From NCBI GenBank assembly GCA_016936975.1, contig JAFGWU010000076.1:1-54531 (forward strand): DNA of 54,531 nt. The letters are read 5' to 3'. The stretch is from Bacteroidales bacterium. Its GTDB lineage: Bacteria; Bacteroidota; Bacteroidia; Bacteroidales; GCA-2748055. The notes below the pieces were generated by a model. That model did not search any database, was not told where the DNA came from, and saw only the letters and a program-made list of their open reading frames with translations. The stretch's first letter is position 1, and each line of letters begins with the position of its first letter. Shown piece by piece: positions 6,840 to 15,174 of this stretch. A program made the translations under genes and the position numbers.

Positions 6840-8030
6840 ATGAAAATAATACCGGTATCGGACAGAAAAACTGAGAAATTATTTATCGACCTGCCCCGAA
6901 GGTTATATCGAAACGATCCGAATTTTGTAATGCCCTTCAACAATGATATACGTAAAGCATTTAACCGTGATAAAAACTCCTATTTTAGTCATGGTGATGC
7001 CCGGAGATGGATTGTACTCGATGAAAAAGGTAAAACGGTTGGAAGAATAGCGGCCTTTTATGATAACAACAAGGATCAGGCCGATTACGTAAAAAGCGGA
7101 GGTTGTGGATTCTTTGAATGTATAGATGACCGGCAGGCTGCCTTCCTCCTGTTTGATACGGCTCGCGACTGGCTCAGTAAAAATAGTTATGAGGCGATGA
7201 CCGGACCGATCAATTTTGGCGAAAGCGACAATAATTGGGGATGCCTGGTGCACGGCTTTGTTCCACAGGGCTTCGGAATGACCTATAATCTGCCCTATTA
7301 CCGCCAGTTGTTTGAAACCTATGGGTTCAAATTATATTACCGTCAGTTCAGTTTTCACCTGGACCTGGAGAAACCTTTTCCCGAAAGGTTCTGGAAAATC
7401 GCCGAATGGATCAATAAAAGACCCGGTTACTCCTTCAGACACTTTGATTATCGGGAAACAGAAAAATTTGTGCAGGATATGGTTTCCGTTCACGATCAGG
7501 CATGGAAGGAACTCAAAGCTGATTTTACCCCCATGAATCCCGATACCGTATACGATGTCATGAACAGGGCAAAACCCATTATTGATCCCGAGCTGATCTG
7601 GTTTGCCTATTATAATGATGAACCCATCGCTTTTTTTGTGTTCTTCCCTGATGCGAACCAGATATTCCGCCATCTAAACGGAAAGCTTCATTTAATCAAT
7701 AAGATCCGGTTTGTAATCATGAAAAAAAATAAAACCATCACGAGGCTCAGGGGAATTGTTGCAGGGGTGGTTCCGAAATTTCAAAACTCGGGTGTGGAAT
7801 CAGGCATTTTCTGGCAGTTAAGAGAAGTGATGGAGCACCGCAAACATATCAGGGAGTTTGAATTATCCTGGGTCGGGGATTTCAATCCGAAAATGATTTC
7901 ACTCTATATGGCAACCGGGGCCTATCATGCCAAAACCCATCATACCTATCGGTATCTCTTTAATCCCGATCAGAAATTTATACGGTTTATGCCGGAAGCA
8001 GTCGATGAAAGCAAAATACCGGGGTATTAA
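6840..8030 (+). CDS. GNAT-like N-acyltransferase family protein
   Basis: This 396-residue protein resembles the large two-lobed GNAT-fold proteins that are common but uncharacterised in Bacteroidota and related to E. coli YghO. The first lobe has PRRLYRNDPNFVMPF, GKTVGRIAAFYD (a typical beta4 strand of acetyltransferases) and GGCGFFECIDD. TGPINFGESDNNWG leads into the second lobe, which carries WFAYYNDEPIAFFVFFPD and the late region ELSWVGDFNPKMISLY. No signal peptide or membrane span is seen, so it is cytoplasmic. It follows the class V aminotransferase by nine bases and is probably co-transcribed, suggesting a joint amino-acid or amine modification pathway. Substrate unknown. Confidence 0.75.
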   Translation: MKIIPVSDRKTEKLFIDLPRRLYRNDPNFVMPFNNDIRKAFNRDKNSYFSHGDARRWIVLDEKGKTVGRIAAFYDNNKDQADYVKSGGCGFFECIDDRQAAFLLFDTARDWLSKNSYEAMTGPINFGESDNNWGCLVHGFVPQGFGMTYNLPYYRQLFETYGFKLYYRQFSFHLDLEKPFPERFWKIAEWINKRPGYSFRHFDYRETEKFVQDMVSVHDQAWKELKADFTPMNPDTVYDVMNRAKPIIDPELIWFAYYNDEPIAFFVFFPDANQIFRHLNGKLHLINKIRFVIMKKNKTITRLRGIVAGVVPKFQNSGVESGIFWQLREVMEHRKHIREFELSWVGDFNPKMISLYMATGAYHAKTHHTYRYLFNPDQKFIRFMPEAVDESKIPGY

Positions 8031-8077
8031 AAATTAAGTCTATCAGACATTTATATGCATTCGAAGATTGGACTGTT

Positions 8078-8098
8078 ATCCTGAACCTGTTTCAGGAT
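8078..8098. repeat. Palindrome atcctgaa-N5-ttcaggat
   Basis: An 8-bp perfect inverted repeat with a 5-base loop lies in the gap between the GNAT-like gene and the L31 promoter. It has no T tract. The sequence resembles short interspersed palindromes found in many Bacteroidota intergenic regions; only this copy is seen in the window. Confidence 0.45.
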
Positions 8099-8147
8099 CT
8101 TCTCCGAAGCCGGACGAATCAGGATAAAAGATTACACACAAAAATAT

Positions 8148-8178
8148 TTTGGAGTTCAGTTAAACATTTTTATCTTTG
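8148..8178 (+). promoter_or_regulatory. Promoter of the L31 gene (TTTG-N19-TATCTTTG)
   Basis: TTTG (8148-8151), a 19-base spacer and TATCTTTG (8171-8178) make a textbook Bacteroidota housekeeping promoter. Transcription would start near 8185, giving a leader of about 40 bases that includes a purine-rich stretch, taaggaagaaa, before the start codon. Confidence 0.85.
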
Positions 8179-8223
8179 CAGTCCGTTTCAATAGAGAACG
8201 TTAAGGAAGAAATTGATAATAAA

Positions 8224-8490
8224 ATGAAGAAAGATATTCATCCAAAGAATTACAGACTGGTTGCCTTCCGGGATATGTCAAACGGGGTCACATTTGTCAC
8301 CCGTTCAGCCGCTCCCTCAAAAGAAACTGTTAAACTTGAGGACGGGAAGGAGTATCCTCTGATCAAGCTTGAAATTTCGAACACCTCCCATCCATTTTAC
8401 ACGGGTAAGATGAAGCTGGTAGATACGGCAGGGCGTGTGGATAAATTTATGAATCGTTATAAAAGTCATCTTGACAAAAAGAAAAAATAG
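8224..8490 (+). CDS. rpmE2: 50S ribosomal protein L31 type B
   Basis: The 88-residue product starts [21 protein letters not shown] and contains [14 protein letters not shown] and [14 protein letters not shown], the diagnostic L31 signature. The zinc-binding cysteines of the C+ form are absent, so this is the long type B (C-) form. It sits at the bridge between ribosomal subunits. The start at 8224 is chosen because the longer frame would begin inside the promoter -7 box. It is a single-gene unit with its own promoter and a terminator 34 bases after the stop. Confidence 0.97.
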   Translation: MKKDIHPKNYRLVAFRDMSNGVTFVTRSAAPSKETVKLEDGKEYPLIKLEISNTSHPFYTGKMKLVDTAGRVDKFMNRYKSHLDKKKK

Positions 8491-8524
8491 AGTACTTTTC
8501 TTTTTCATTTAATAAAAAAATAAA

Positions 8525-8547
8525 GGCTGCCGACAGCAGCCTTTTTT
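8525..8547. terminator. Terminator shared by rpmE2 and the convergent tolC-like gene
   Basis: A 6-bp stem ggctgc/gcagcc (8525-8530, 8536-8541) with a 5-base loop is followed by six T on the plus strand. On the minus strand it is followed by ttta and a further T-rich run, so it can stop transcription from both sides. Confidence 0.88.
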
Positions 8548-8559
8548 CGTTGGAAGCTT

Positions 8560-10065
8560 TTACTGCAAAAGCAGCACGTCAAAATCTTCATTCAGCTTCC
8601 TGCCACTCTCCCAATCATAAAGTGTAAGCCTTCTGAGATTATAGTAATAATCCCAGTAATTTCTTAAAGACTGGACGAATCCCCTTCTGGCAACATCTTT
8701 TTCTTCAAGAGCGACATTCAGATCGAGGACATCTATTTTACCAATGAGGAAACGTTGTTTGGTAACCTCATACCTCAGGTCAGCTATAGTATCGGCTTTG
8801 GCGGCAATTTCAACCTGGTCATCCTGGAGGTTAAACTGCATCACCTGGAGAAAAACATTTTCATCAAAATCGATAATTGATTGCGCGACGTCTGTTTTTA
8901 TCACTTCTTCTGCAGACTGGGCCATTCGATACCGACCTTTCCCCAGTCCCCAGTCAACAATTGGCACACGGAGCCCCACGGATACCATCTGGGAATTTTC
9001 AGGGTTTTGATAGGCTGATCTGAACTGCTCTGCAAACTGACTCAAACCCAGCTCTGCGTAGAGGTCGGCATTCAGTCCTTTTTGAGCCTTGGCCTGGGCA
9101 ACACTCTGCTCGGCTTCCAGCAACCGTCTTTGAAACTCAATGACATCAGGATTATTGGCTTTTGCCCTGGCAAGGGCCTCATCGTAACTAAGTTCAATAT
9201 CGGGGATTAACCTTGGAAGAATCAGCTGGATATTCACTTTTTCATTGAATCCAAGGAATGAACGCAATCTAGACTGCCTCAGCTGCAGATCAATGGTTGC
9301 CTCATTAAGAGCCGTTCCGGCGTTCAGGTAACTGAGTTCCATCTGCAGAAGTTCATTCTCTGCAATGGTCCCCAGCTGGTAACGGCCCCTGGCAATCTGA
9401 AAAAGGGTATCGGTATTTGCGTAATTCTTAAGGGCAATCTCTAGATTTATCTGAGCCAGTGCCAGATCGAAGAAATAATTCACGGCCCTCTGGTTAACCT
9501 GCTCTATGGTATTGATGTAGGCAAGTTTGGCTTCCTCGAATTTCAGGGGTTCAATTTTCTTTTCCCATTTGAACGGGTTGTATCCATTGATGGGCTGTTC
9601 AAAACCGATGGTTACCGGATAGGCAAGGTAGGAAACCGGAGGCGTTACACCTGGATCCGCATTAAAATTATCAATCCTCTGCATGGAGGTCGATATGAAT
9701 ACATTTCCCCCGGTCAGACCCACATTCTGTGTCATCCTCATGTTAACTGAGGTTCTCATATTTGATTTTGTTTCAAACCTCTCCGAGCCATCAGGCTGTT
9801 CCACAAGCTGGCGTGAATTGTTTAAGGAAGGCAGCGTCGCATTCATAACCAGTCCTGGACGGAAGCTGGCCACATGGGTACGGTATTCCCAGTAGCTGCT
9901 CCTGAAAGAGTGTCTTGCCATTAAAGCCATTAACGATTGTTCCTTTGCAATCTCAATAACTTCGTCGAGTGTCAGAACCCTGTCAATCGACTCCTGTTGA
10001 GCCGAGATTGCATTATTTGATATAAGAATTGCTGAACATAAAACTGAAAAAACCAATCTTTTCAT
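8560..10065 (-). CDS. TolC-family outer membrane channel protein
   Basis: This 501-residue protein has a signal peptide (MKRLVFSVLCSAILISNNAISAQQ) and a two-fold repeated OEP domain. In both halves there are long amphipathic helices, for example LTLDEVIEIAKEQSLMALMARH, then INLEIALKNYANTDTLFQIARGRYQLGTIAENELLQMEL, and in the second half ADLRYEVTKQRFLIGKIDVLDLNVAL. It forms a trimeric outer membrane duct. It is the third gene of a minus-strand unit after the adaptor and FtsX-type permease genes and starts three bases after the permease stop, so it is the exit duct of that system. Confidence 0.92.
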   Translation of the reverse strand: MKRLVFSVLCSAILISNNAISAQQESIDRVLTLDEVIEIAKEQSLMALMARHSFRSSYWEYRTHVASFRPGLVMNATLPSLNNSRQLVEQPDGSERFETKSNMRTSVNMRMTQNVGLTGGNVFISTSMQRIDNFNADPGVTPPVSYLAYPVTIGFEQPINGYNPFKWEKKIEPLKFEEAKLAYINTIEQVNQRAVNYFFDLALAQINLEIALKNYANTDTLFQIARGRYQLGTIAENELLQMELSYLNAGTALNEATIDLQLRQSRLRSFLGFNEKVNIQLILPRLIPDIELSYDEALARAKANNPDVIEFQRRLLEAEQSVAQAKAQKGLNADLYAELGLSQFAEQFRSAYQNPENSQMVSVGLRVPIVDWGLGKGRYRMAQSAEEVIKTDVAQSIIDFDENVFLQVMQFNLQDDQVEIAAKADTIADLRYEVTKQRFLIGKIDVLDLNVALEEKDVARRGFVQSLRNYWDYYYNLRRLTLYDWESGRKLNEDFDVLLLQ

Positions 10066-10068
10066 AAG

Positions 10069-11424
10069 TTACTCGTATCTTAATGATTCTATAGGATCTT
10101 TTTCTGAAGCTCTTTTTGCAGGAGAATATCCAAAAATTATTCCCACAGAAGCCGACACCACAAATGCGATGATAACACTCACCGGTGAAACGATGGTCAG
10201 GATATCGGCAAACTCGGTAATCAACCAGGAGGCAATAATACCGATAATCACGCCGATAATCCCACCGGTAACGCTTATCAGTACGGCTTCAGCCAGGAAT
10301 TGAATCACAATATCCCGCTTTTGTGCACCGATAGCCAGACGGGTGCCAATTTCCTTTATCCGTTCCATCACAGAAGCAAACATGATATTCATAATGCCAA
10401 TCCCCCCAACAAGAAGCGAAATGCTGGCTATGGCACCCAACACAATATTGAAAATATCCTTGGTTCGCTGTTCCTGTTTCAACAACAGTTCGGGAACCGT
10501 AATTTCAAAATCCTTGACATCTTCATGTCTGCGGAGTATTAACCTGCTGAGCACCTCTGTGGAAGGTGATAATTCGGATGACTCGTTGACCTGGACAATG
10601 ATCCGGTCCAACTGGTGGTAATTGTTGCTGGTATTCTGATTGGTGCGTATGCTTATGGAAATACCGGGTCCAACCCGGCTGACAGTCGATCCGCCTTTTA
10701 TTCTGGATGCGACCAGTGACCTGTTATGGAATCGCATCAGCATGGTTTTTGCCGGTATGTAAATATTATCATTCATTACGTTAACCCCGATATTCTCAAA
10801 TCGGGTTAGCGTAACATCGGTCTTTTGAATGACTCCGATCACCTTCAGCCATACTTTGTCAAACTTTATATATTTGCCAATTGGATCCTCACTGCTGAAA
10901 AATTTATCTTCAATATTGGAGCCGATCACGCAGACCGGCAAGCCGTTTTCTTCCTGGTGCTGGTTAAAGAAATTTCCCCTGGAGAGCTGAAGGTTGAAAA
11001 TATCAAAATAGTCATTTGTTACCCCGATTAATTTGGCAGATGCTCTTTTGCCGCTTTTTACCACATAGGAACTGACTGCAATTTCAGGGCTGACCATTTT
11101 CAGTGTTGGCAGGACTTCCTTAATTGCCGCTACATCGTCGAGTGAAAGACCGGGGCTGAACTTTTTCTTTTCCTTTGATGAATTGCTATTCTCCTCACCA
11201 TCACTCCCTCCTGAAGCTTCAACAATTGGCGTAACCATTATATTATTCACGCCCACCATTTTTATCTGATCCAGGATCTCCTGCTGTGCACCCCGGCCAA
11301 TTGCCAGCATGGTTATGACCGCTGCCACACCGAAAATGATTCCCAGGGCGGTGAGAATACTGCGCATTTGATTGGCCATAATGGATTCGATTGCTATAAC
11401 GATATCATGCAGGTACCGGCTCAT
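10069..11424 (-). CDS. MacB-like ABC permease (MacB_PCD + FtsX), no ATPase domain
   Basis: This 451-residue membrane protein has a first helix at about 19-43 (MRSILTALGIIFGVAAVITMLAIGRG, the standard MacB-type N terminus after its ATPase part), a large periplasmic domain of about 270 residues, and three C-terminal helices (about 325-350, 375-400 and 412-440) ending SPAKRASEKDPIESLRYE. The periplasmic domain carries a polar insert, GGSDGEENSNSSKEKKK. Unlike E. coli MacB it has no nucleotide-binding domain, and none is encoded nearby, so the ATPase must be supplied from elsewhere. It lies between the adaptor gene and the tolC-like gene and exports an unknown substrate from the periplasm or inner membrane. 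Confidence 0.92.
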   Translation of the reverse strand: MSRYLHDIVIAIESIMANQMRSILTALGIIFGVAAVITMLAIGRGAQQEILDQIKMVGVNNIMVTPIVEASGGSDGEENSNSSKEKKKFSPGLSLDDVAAIKEVLPTLKMVSPEIAVSSYVVKSGKRASAKLIGVTNDYFDIFNLQLSRGNFFNQHQEENGLPVCVIGSNIEDKFFSSEDPIGKYIKFDKVWLKVIGVIQKTDVTLTRFENIGVNVMNDNIYIPAKTMLMRFHNRSLVASRIKGGSTVSRVGPGISISIRTNQNTSNNYHQLDRIIVQVNESSELSPSTEVLSRLILRRHEDVKDFEITVPELLLKQEQRTKDIFNIVLGAIASISLLVGGIGIMNIMFASVMERIKEIGTRLAIGAQKRDIVIQFLAEAVLISVTGGIIGVIIGIIASWLITEFADILTIVSPVSVIIAFVVSASVGIIFGYSPAKRASEKDPIESLRYE

Positions 11425-11480
11425 AGTTTAATCTCTTGAATTATAAAATTTAGCAGTTAATCATTCGGAGCATCCTGTTG

Positions 11481-12866
11481 TTATTTGGGAGACATTTCTT
11501 CCATACGTTTAAAAGAATTCCTGGATGAATCATGCCTTCTCAGCATCTGTTCCTGACGCATTTGATTCATCTCCTCTATTCTTTTTTCTTCATCAGACCT
11601 CCGTTTTTTTATCTCCGGAACCAGTTCCATTCCGGTATAGTTGAAATCATCAGGATTTTCAGGTAATGACAGATAGAGCCTCTGTCCTGCATGCAGTCCC
11701 ATTTCAACAACGATGCTGTTTTCATTGGATTCTCCAAGCACCACAATCTGCTTTTTCCCATCCATGGTGTAAACATAGGTAAGGCTGTCATTTGTATGAA
11801 CAGCTTCAAGAGGAACGAAAAGCACGCTGTCGAGCACATTTGTAATTATCCGGTTACTGGTTGTCATGGAAGGCCTTAAAATGGTATCATATTCATTAAT
11901 TTCAATCCTTACCTCGAAGACCTTTGCATCGGTGTTTGGCAATTGCTCACCGATATTAGCCACCTCAACAACCTCTCCGGAATATTTCCGTTCGGGAAAT
12001 GCATCGACTCCAATGATAACCGTCTGTCCCGATTTTATCTTACTAATGTCAATTTCATTAACATAAGTACGCGAAATCATCGTGGAAAGGTCCGGCAATG
12101 TTGCAACGGTAAGGTCCCATGGATTTATTTCCGTTCCCACCGTTCGCTTCGTTCCATCAAATTCGCGCTTGTATATAACCATTCCAGAAGCCGGCGCCAT
12201 GATATCAAAATTCTTTATGACCTCCTCCATCTCCTCCTTTCTTCTCTGATCCCTCAACAGACTGATCTCTGCTTCCCGCATTTCGGCTTTAGCCTGTCTT
12301 TCCTTAATATCATAATTTTGCATGGCCTGCTCATAGGCCCTGGTTGCCTTATCCAAATTTATCTCGGCCTGACGTATGGTAGCGGGGGGTTCATACTTTG
12401 ATTGCTGCAGGGTAATCTCTGCTTCCTCCATGGCAAACCTCAGGTTTATTAACTCGTCCCTTAATTGCCTGAGCTGTAAAGTTGTATCCAGCCTGACACG
12501 GGTATATTCCGATTCTTCCTGTTCCAGCATATCCAATATATCCTTCAGCTGATTATCAGCTTCCGTGCGGTCAAGTGTGGCTACCCAGTCCCCTGAGTCT
12601 ACCACGGTTCCTTCCGGGATAAGACTCTGTATTTTAATATTGTTTATCCTGTGGCTCCGGCTTCTCAACAGGGTCGGAGCCTGAATTTCAGTTTCCCTTA
12701 TGGCCTGCAATTCACCGGTTACCATAACTGCTATCTCAAACCGGCCAGACTGGACTTCGGTTTCCAGAACCAAATCCTTTTCCTTGCCCGAAAGGACTGA
12801 ATAGAGGATGAGGGCTGCCAGGATAACTGCCACCACAATAATGGTTATTAAAACATTTCTTTTCAT
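11481..12866 (-). CDS. HlyD/MacA-type periplasmic adaptor (membrane fusion protein)
   Basis: This 461-residue protein has one N-terminal membrane anchor (NVLITIIVVAVILAALILYS). It continues with a first lipoyl half, a long coiled-coil hairpin (about 105-215, starting QLKDILDMLEQEESEYTRVRL and ending EISLLRDQRRKEEMEEVI), a second lipoyl half (FDIMAPASGMVIYKREFDG) and beta-barrel regions. The last 50 residues are highly charged (IKKRRSDEEKRIEEMNQ...). It bridges the FtsX permease and the TolC-like duct encoded downstream. It begins 30 bases after the glmM stop and may be co-transcribed with it. Confidence 0.9.
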   Translation of the reverse strand: MKRNVLITIIVVAVILAALILYSVLSGKEKDLVLETEVQSGRFEIAVMVTGELQAIRETEIQAPTLLRSRSHRINNIKIQSLIPEGTVVDSGDWVATLDRTEADNQLKDILDMLEQEESEYTRVRLDTTLQLRQLRDELINLRFAMEEAEITLQQSKYEPPATIRQAEINLDKATRAYEQAMQNYDIKERQAKAEMREAEISLLRDQRRKEEMEEVIKNFDIMAPASGMVIYKREFDGTKRTVGTEINPWDLTVATLPDLSTMISRTYVNEIDISKIKSGQTVIIGVDAFPERKYSGEVVEVANIGEQLPNTDAKVFEVRIEINEYDTILRPSMTTSNRIITNVLDSVLFVPLEAVHTNDSLTYVYTMDGKKQIVVLGESNENSIVVEMGLHAGQRLYLSLPENPDDFNYTGMELVPEIKKRRSDEEKRIEEMNQMRQEQMLRRHDSSRNSFKRMEEMSPK

Positions 12867-12896
12867 ATTACATTAAATTACTTCTGTATATTTCAA

Positions 12897-14288
12897 TTAA
12901 ACAATCAGCTTCCTTAATATTTTCATTGCATCGCCGGCAATTCGTTCAGCATCTTTTTTACTCTTCCCCTCAGCATATAACCTGATAATCGGCTCTGTAT
13001 TTGATTTCCTCAGTTGTACCCAACCTTCCTCCATATCCACCTTTATTCCATCTTCGGTATTGACTTCCATGTTTGGATAATGAGCCTTAAAATCATCCAT
13101 TACCTTCTCAATATCATTAACAACCGGATCCAGATCTATCTTATTCTTTGAAATAAAATAATCGGGATACCTTCTCCTTAACTCGCTGGTCTTAAGGCCA
13201 CTTTTCGCAAGAAACGTAAGAAACAGGGCTATTCCGGCCACCGCGTCCCTGCCATAATGAAAGCCGGGATAAATAACACCGCCATTCCCTTCTCCTCCTA
13301 TTACGGCATTGACCTCCTTCATCCTTGTTACCACATTCACCTCTCCAACCGCTGCGGGAAAATACCCTACTTTATACCAATCACTGATATCCTTTAAGGC
13401 TCTCGTGGAAGACAAATTTGATACAGTAGGTCCCGGAGTGTTCGACAGTACATAGTCCGAAATCGCAACCAGCGTGTATTCTTCCCCGAACATTGAACCA
13501 TCCTCGCAAACAATTGCCAACCTGTCGACGTCCGGATCCACAACAAATCCTATATCCGCTTTTTCCTTTCGCACCATTCCTGAAATCTCAGACAAATTTT
13601 CCGGCAACGGTTCAGGATTGTGAGGAAAAATACCAGTAGGTTCGGTATACAATCCTTTTACCTGCTCAACGCCCAGCTCTTTCAATAATTTTGGGATAAT
13701 GATTCCCCCGACGCTATTGACACAATCCACTACAACTTTAAAATTTGCTGATCTGATCGCCTCTTTATCCACAAGATCCAATCTCAGAACCTGATTAATA
13801 TGTTCGACCTCAATTTTATGAAAAGGTTTAACGGAACCCAGATTTTTTATCTCTGAATAATGAACCTCCCCATGTTCTATTATCTCCATCAGTGCTTCAC
13901 CATCTTCTGCAGAAAGGAACTCCCCGTTTTCGTTTAACAGTTTCAGGGCATTCCACTCCATCGGATTATGACTTGCCGTAATGATGATCCCTCCGTCAGC
14001 CCCCGTTAAAGGAACCGCAATTTCAACGGAAGGTGTTGATGCCAGTCCCAGGGAATGAATATCAATTCCCAATGCCATCAGTGTACCTTCTATTAGCTTT
14101 TCCACCATAGGTCCGGAAATCCTTGCATCCCTGCCAATAACAACGGAAGGCCGGTCTTTCCTGCTCCGGGTTTTAATCCATGTTCCATATGCTGAACCAA
14201 ATTTGACTGCATCAACGGGTGTAAGACCTGTCCCCGGAACGCCTCCGATAGTTCCCCGTATTCCTGAAATTGAAATGATCAGACTCAT
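12897..14288 (-). CDS. glmM: Phosphoglucosamine mutase (GlmM-type phosphohexomutase)
   Basis: This 463-residue enzyme interconverts glucosamine-6-phosphate and glucosamine-1-phosphate on the way to UDP-GlcNAc for peptidoglycan and lipopolysaccharide. It starts MSLIISISGIRGTIGG, carries the phosphoserine loop TASHNP (Ser106), the magnesium loop DPDVDR (251-256), the sugar-binding GGEGNGGV and the C-terminal phosphate-binding RKSNTEPIIRLYAEG. The start at 14288 fits the family; the frame extends 16 codons further but that adds a non-homologous basic tail. A closely related phosphomannomutase activity cannot be excluded from sequence, but SGIRGTIGG is typical of the Bacteroidota GlmM group. Confidence 0.9.
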   Translation of the reverse strand: MSLIISISGIRGTIGGVPGTGLTPVDAVKFGSAYGTWIKTRSRKDRPSVVIGRDARISGPMVEKLIEGTLMALGIDIHSLGLASTPSVEIAVPLTGADGGIIITASHNPMEWNALKLLNENGEFLSAEDGEALMEIIEHGEVHYSEIKNLGSVKPFHKIEVEHINQVLRLDLVDKEAIRSANFKVVVDCVNSVGGIIIPKLLKELGVEQVKGLYTEPTGIFPHNPEPLPENLSEISGMVRKEKADIGFVVDPDVDRLAIVCEDGSMFGEEYTLVAISDYVLSNTPGPTVSNLSSTRALKDISDWYKVGYFPAAVGEVNVVTRMKEVNAVIGGEGNGGVIYPGFHYGRDAVAGIALFLTFLAKSGLKTSELRRRYPDYFISKNKIDLDPVVNDIEKVMDDFKAHYPNMEVNTEDGIKVDMEEGWVQLRKSNTEPIIRLYAEGKSKKDAERIAGDAMKILRKLIV

Positions 14289-14333
14289 TTTTAAAAATTT
14301 TACGCGAAATAACGATTTTTTTGGCAATAAACT

Positions 14334-14341
14334 CAAAGTTA
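14334..14341 (-). promoter_or_regulatory. Candidate -7 element for glmM
   Basis: Minus-strand TAACTTTG (plus-strand caaagtta) matches TAnnTTTG about 45 bases before the glmM start. No clear -33 element is visible. It lies back-to-back with the rluB promoter. Confidence 0.5.
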
Positions 14342-14376
14342 AAATTATAATATCAACATTTTAGGGCATTTAGAAC

Positions 14377-14384
14377 TATCTTTG
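14377..14384 (+). promoter_or_regulatory. Candidate -7 element for the rluB-era-der unit
   Basis: TATCTTTG matches TAnnTTTG 29 bases before the TTG start of rluB. The -33 region is imperfect. Confidence 0.55.
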
Positions 14385-14413
14385 CATCCTTAACATTTTT
14401 TATATTTTAGCGC

Positions 14414-15169
14414 TTGGACAAGAAAAGTAAAACGGTGACCCGTAATCCGGAAGAACCGGTCAGATTAAACAAGTTCATTTCGAATGCCGGCATATGCTCA
14501 CGAAGAGGGGCTGATGAACTGATCACTGCAGGATTGATCACCGTAAACGGGAAGCCGGTTACCCGGTTGGGCACCATGGTTTCTCCCAGGGATGATATCC
14601 GGTTTAATGGAAACCGCATCAGGAATGAGCGCAAAGTTTACTTGCTTTTAAACAAGCCAAAGGACTATATTACCACTGTAGAGGACCCTCATTCAAAAAA
14701 AACGGTTATGAACCTGGTCCGTAATGCCTGCGGGGAAAGAATTTACCCGGTGGGACGCCTTGACCGTGACACAACCGGACTGCTCCTATTTACCAATGAC
14801 GGGGAACTGACCAAGCAATTGACTCACCCGAGTTACAACAAAAAGAAAATCTATTATGTAGCCCTGAACAAGGATCTTACGAAAACCGATTTAAACAAAT
14901 TGGCAGATGGAATTCACCTGGAAGATGGATATATCCAACCCGATGCCATTTCTTACATTGAAGGGGGCACTAAAAAGGAGATTGGAGTTGAAATCCACTC
15001 CGGACGTAACCGCATTATCCGGCGCATGTTTGGATCACTGGGATACCGGATCGTTAAGCTTGACCGGGTTTACTATGCGGGACTGACAAAAAAGAATCTT
15101 CCCCGCGGCAAATGGAGATTTTTAAGCCAGAGAGAGATAAAAATGCTGAAAACGAATGCATATGAATAA
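14414..15169 (+). CDS. rluB: Ribosomal large subunit pseudouridine synthase, RluB/RsuA family
   Basis: This 251-residue protein has an N-terminal S4 RNA-binding domain (RLNKFISNAGICSRRGADELI, about 17-60) and a pseudouridine synthase domain with GRLDRDTTGLLLFTNDGEL. Asp117 is the expected catalytic residue. It also has NRIIRRMFGSLGYRIVKLDRVYYAGL near the C terminus. It probably converts a uridine near the 23S rRNA peptidyl-transferase region. The start appears to be TTG at 14414, since no in-frame ATG precedes the S4 domain and the basic N-terminal tail is usual for this family. It leads a unit with era and der, five bases before era. Confidence 0.92.
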   Translation: MDKKSKTVTRNPEEPVRLNKFISNAGICSRRGADELITAGLITVNGKPVTRLGTMVSPRDDIRFNGNRIRNERKVYLLLNKPKDYITTVEDPHSKKTVMNLVRNACGERIYPVGRLDRDTTGLLLFTNDGELTKQLTHPSYNKKKIYYVALNKDLTKTDLNKLADGIHLEDGYIQPDAISYIEGGTKKEIGVEIHSGRNRIIRRMFGSLGYRIVKLDRVYYAGLTKKNLPRGKWRFLSQREIKMLKTNAYE

Positions 15170-15174
15170 GGGAC

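Noticed and set aside
10069..12866. A complete MacAB pump
   Set aside because: The permease lacks the ATPase domain and none is adjacent, so only a MacB-like permease is claimed.
12897..14288. Phosphomannomutase/phosphoglucomutase assignment
   Set aside because: The active-site features are shared, but the SGIRGTIGG start and Bacteroidota pattern favour GlmM; the alternative is noted in the entry.
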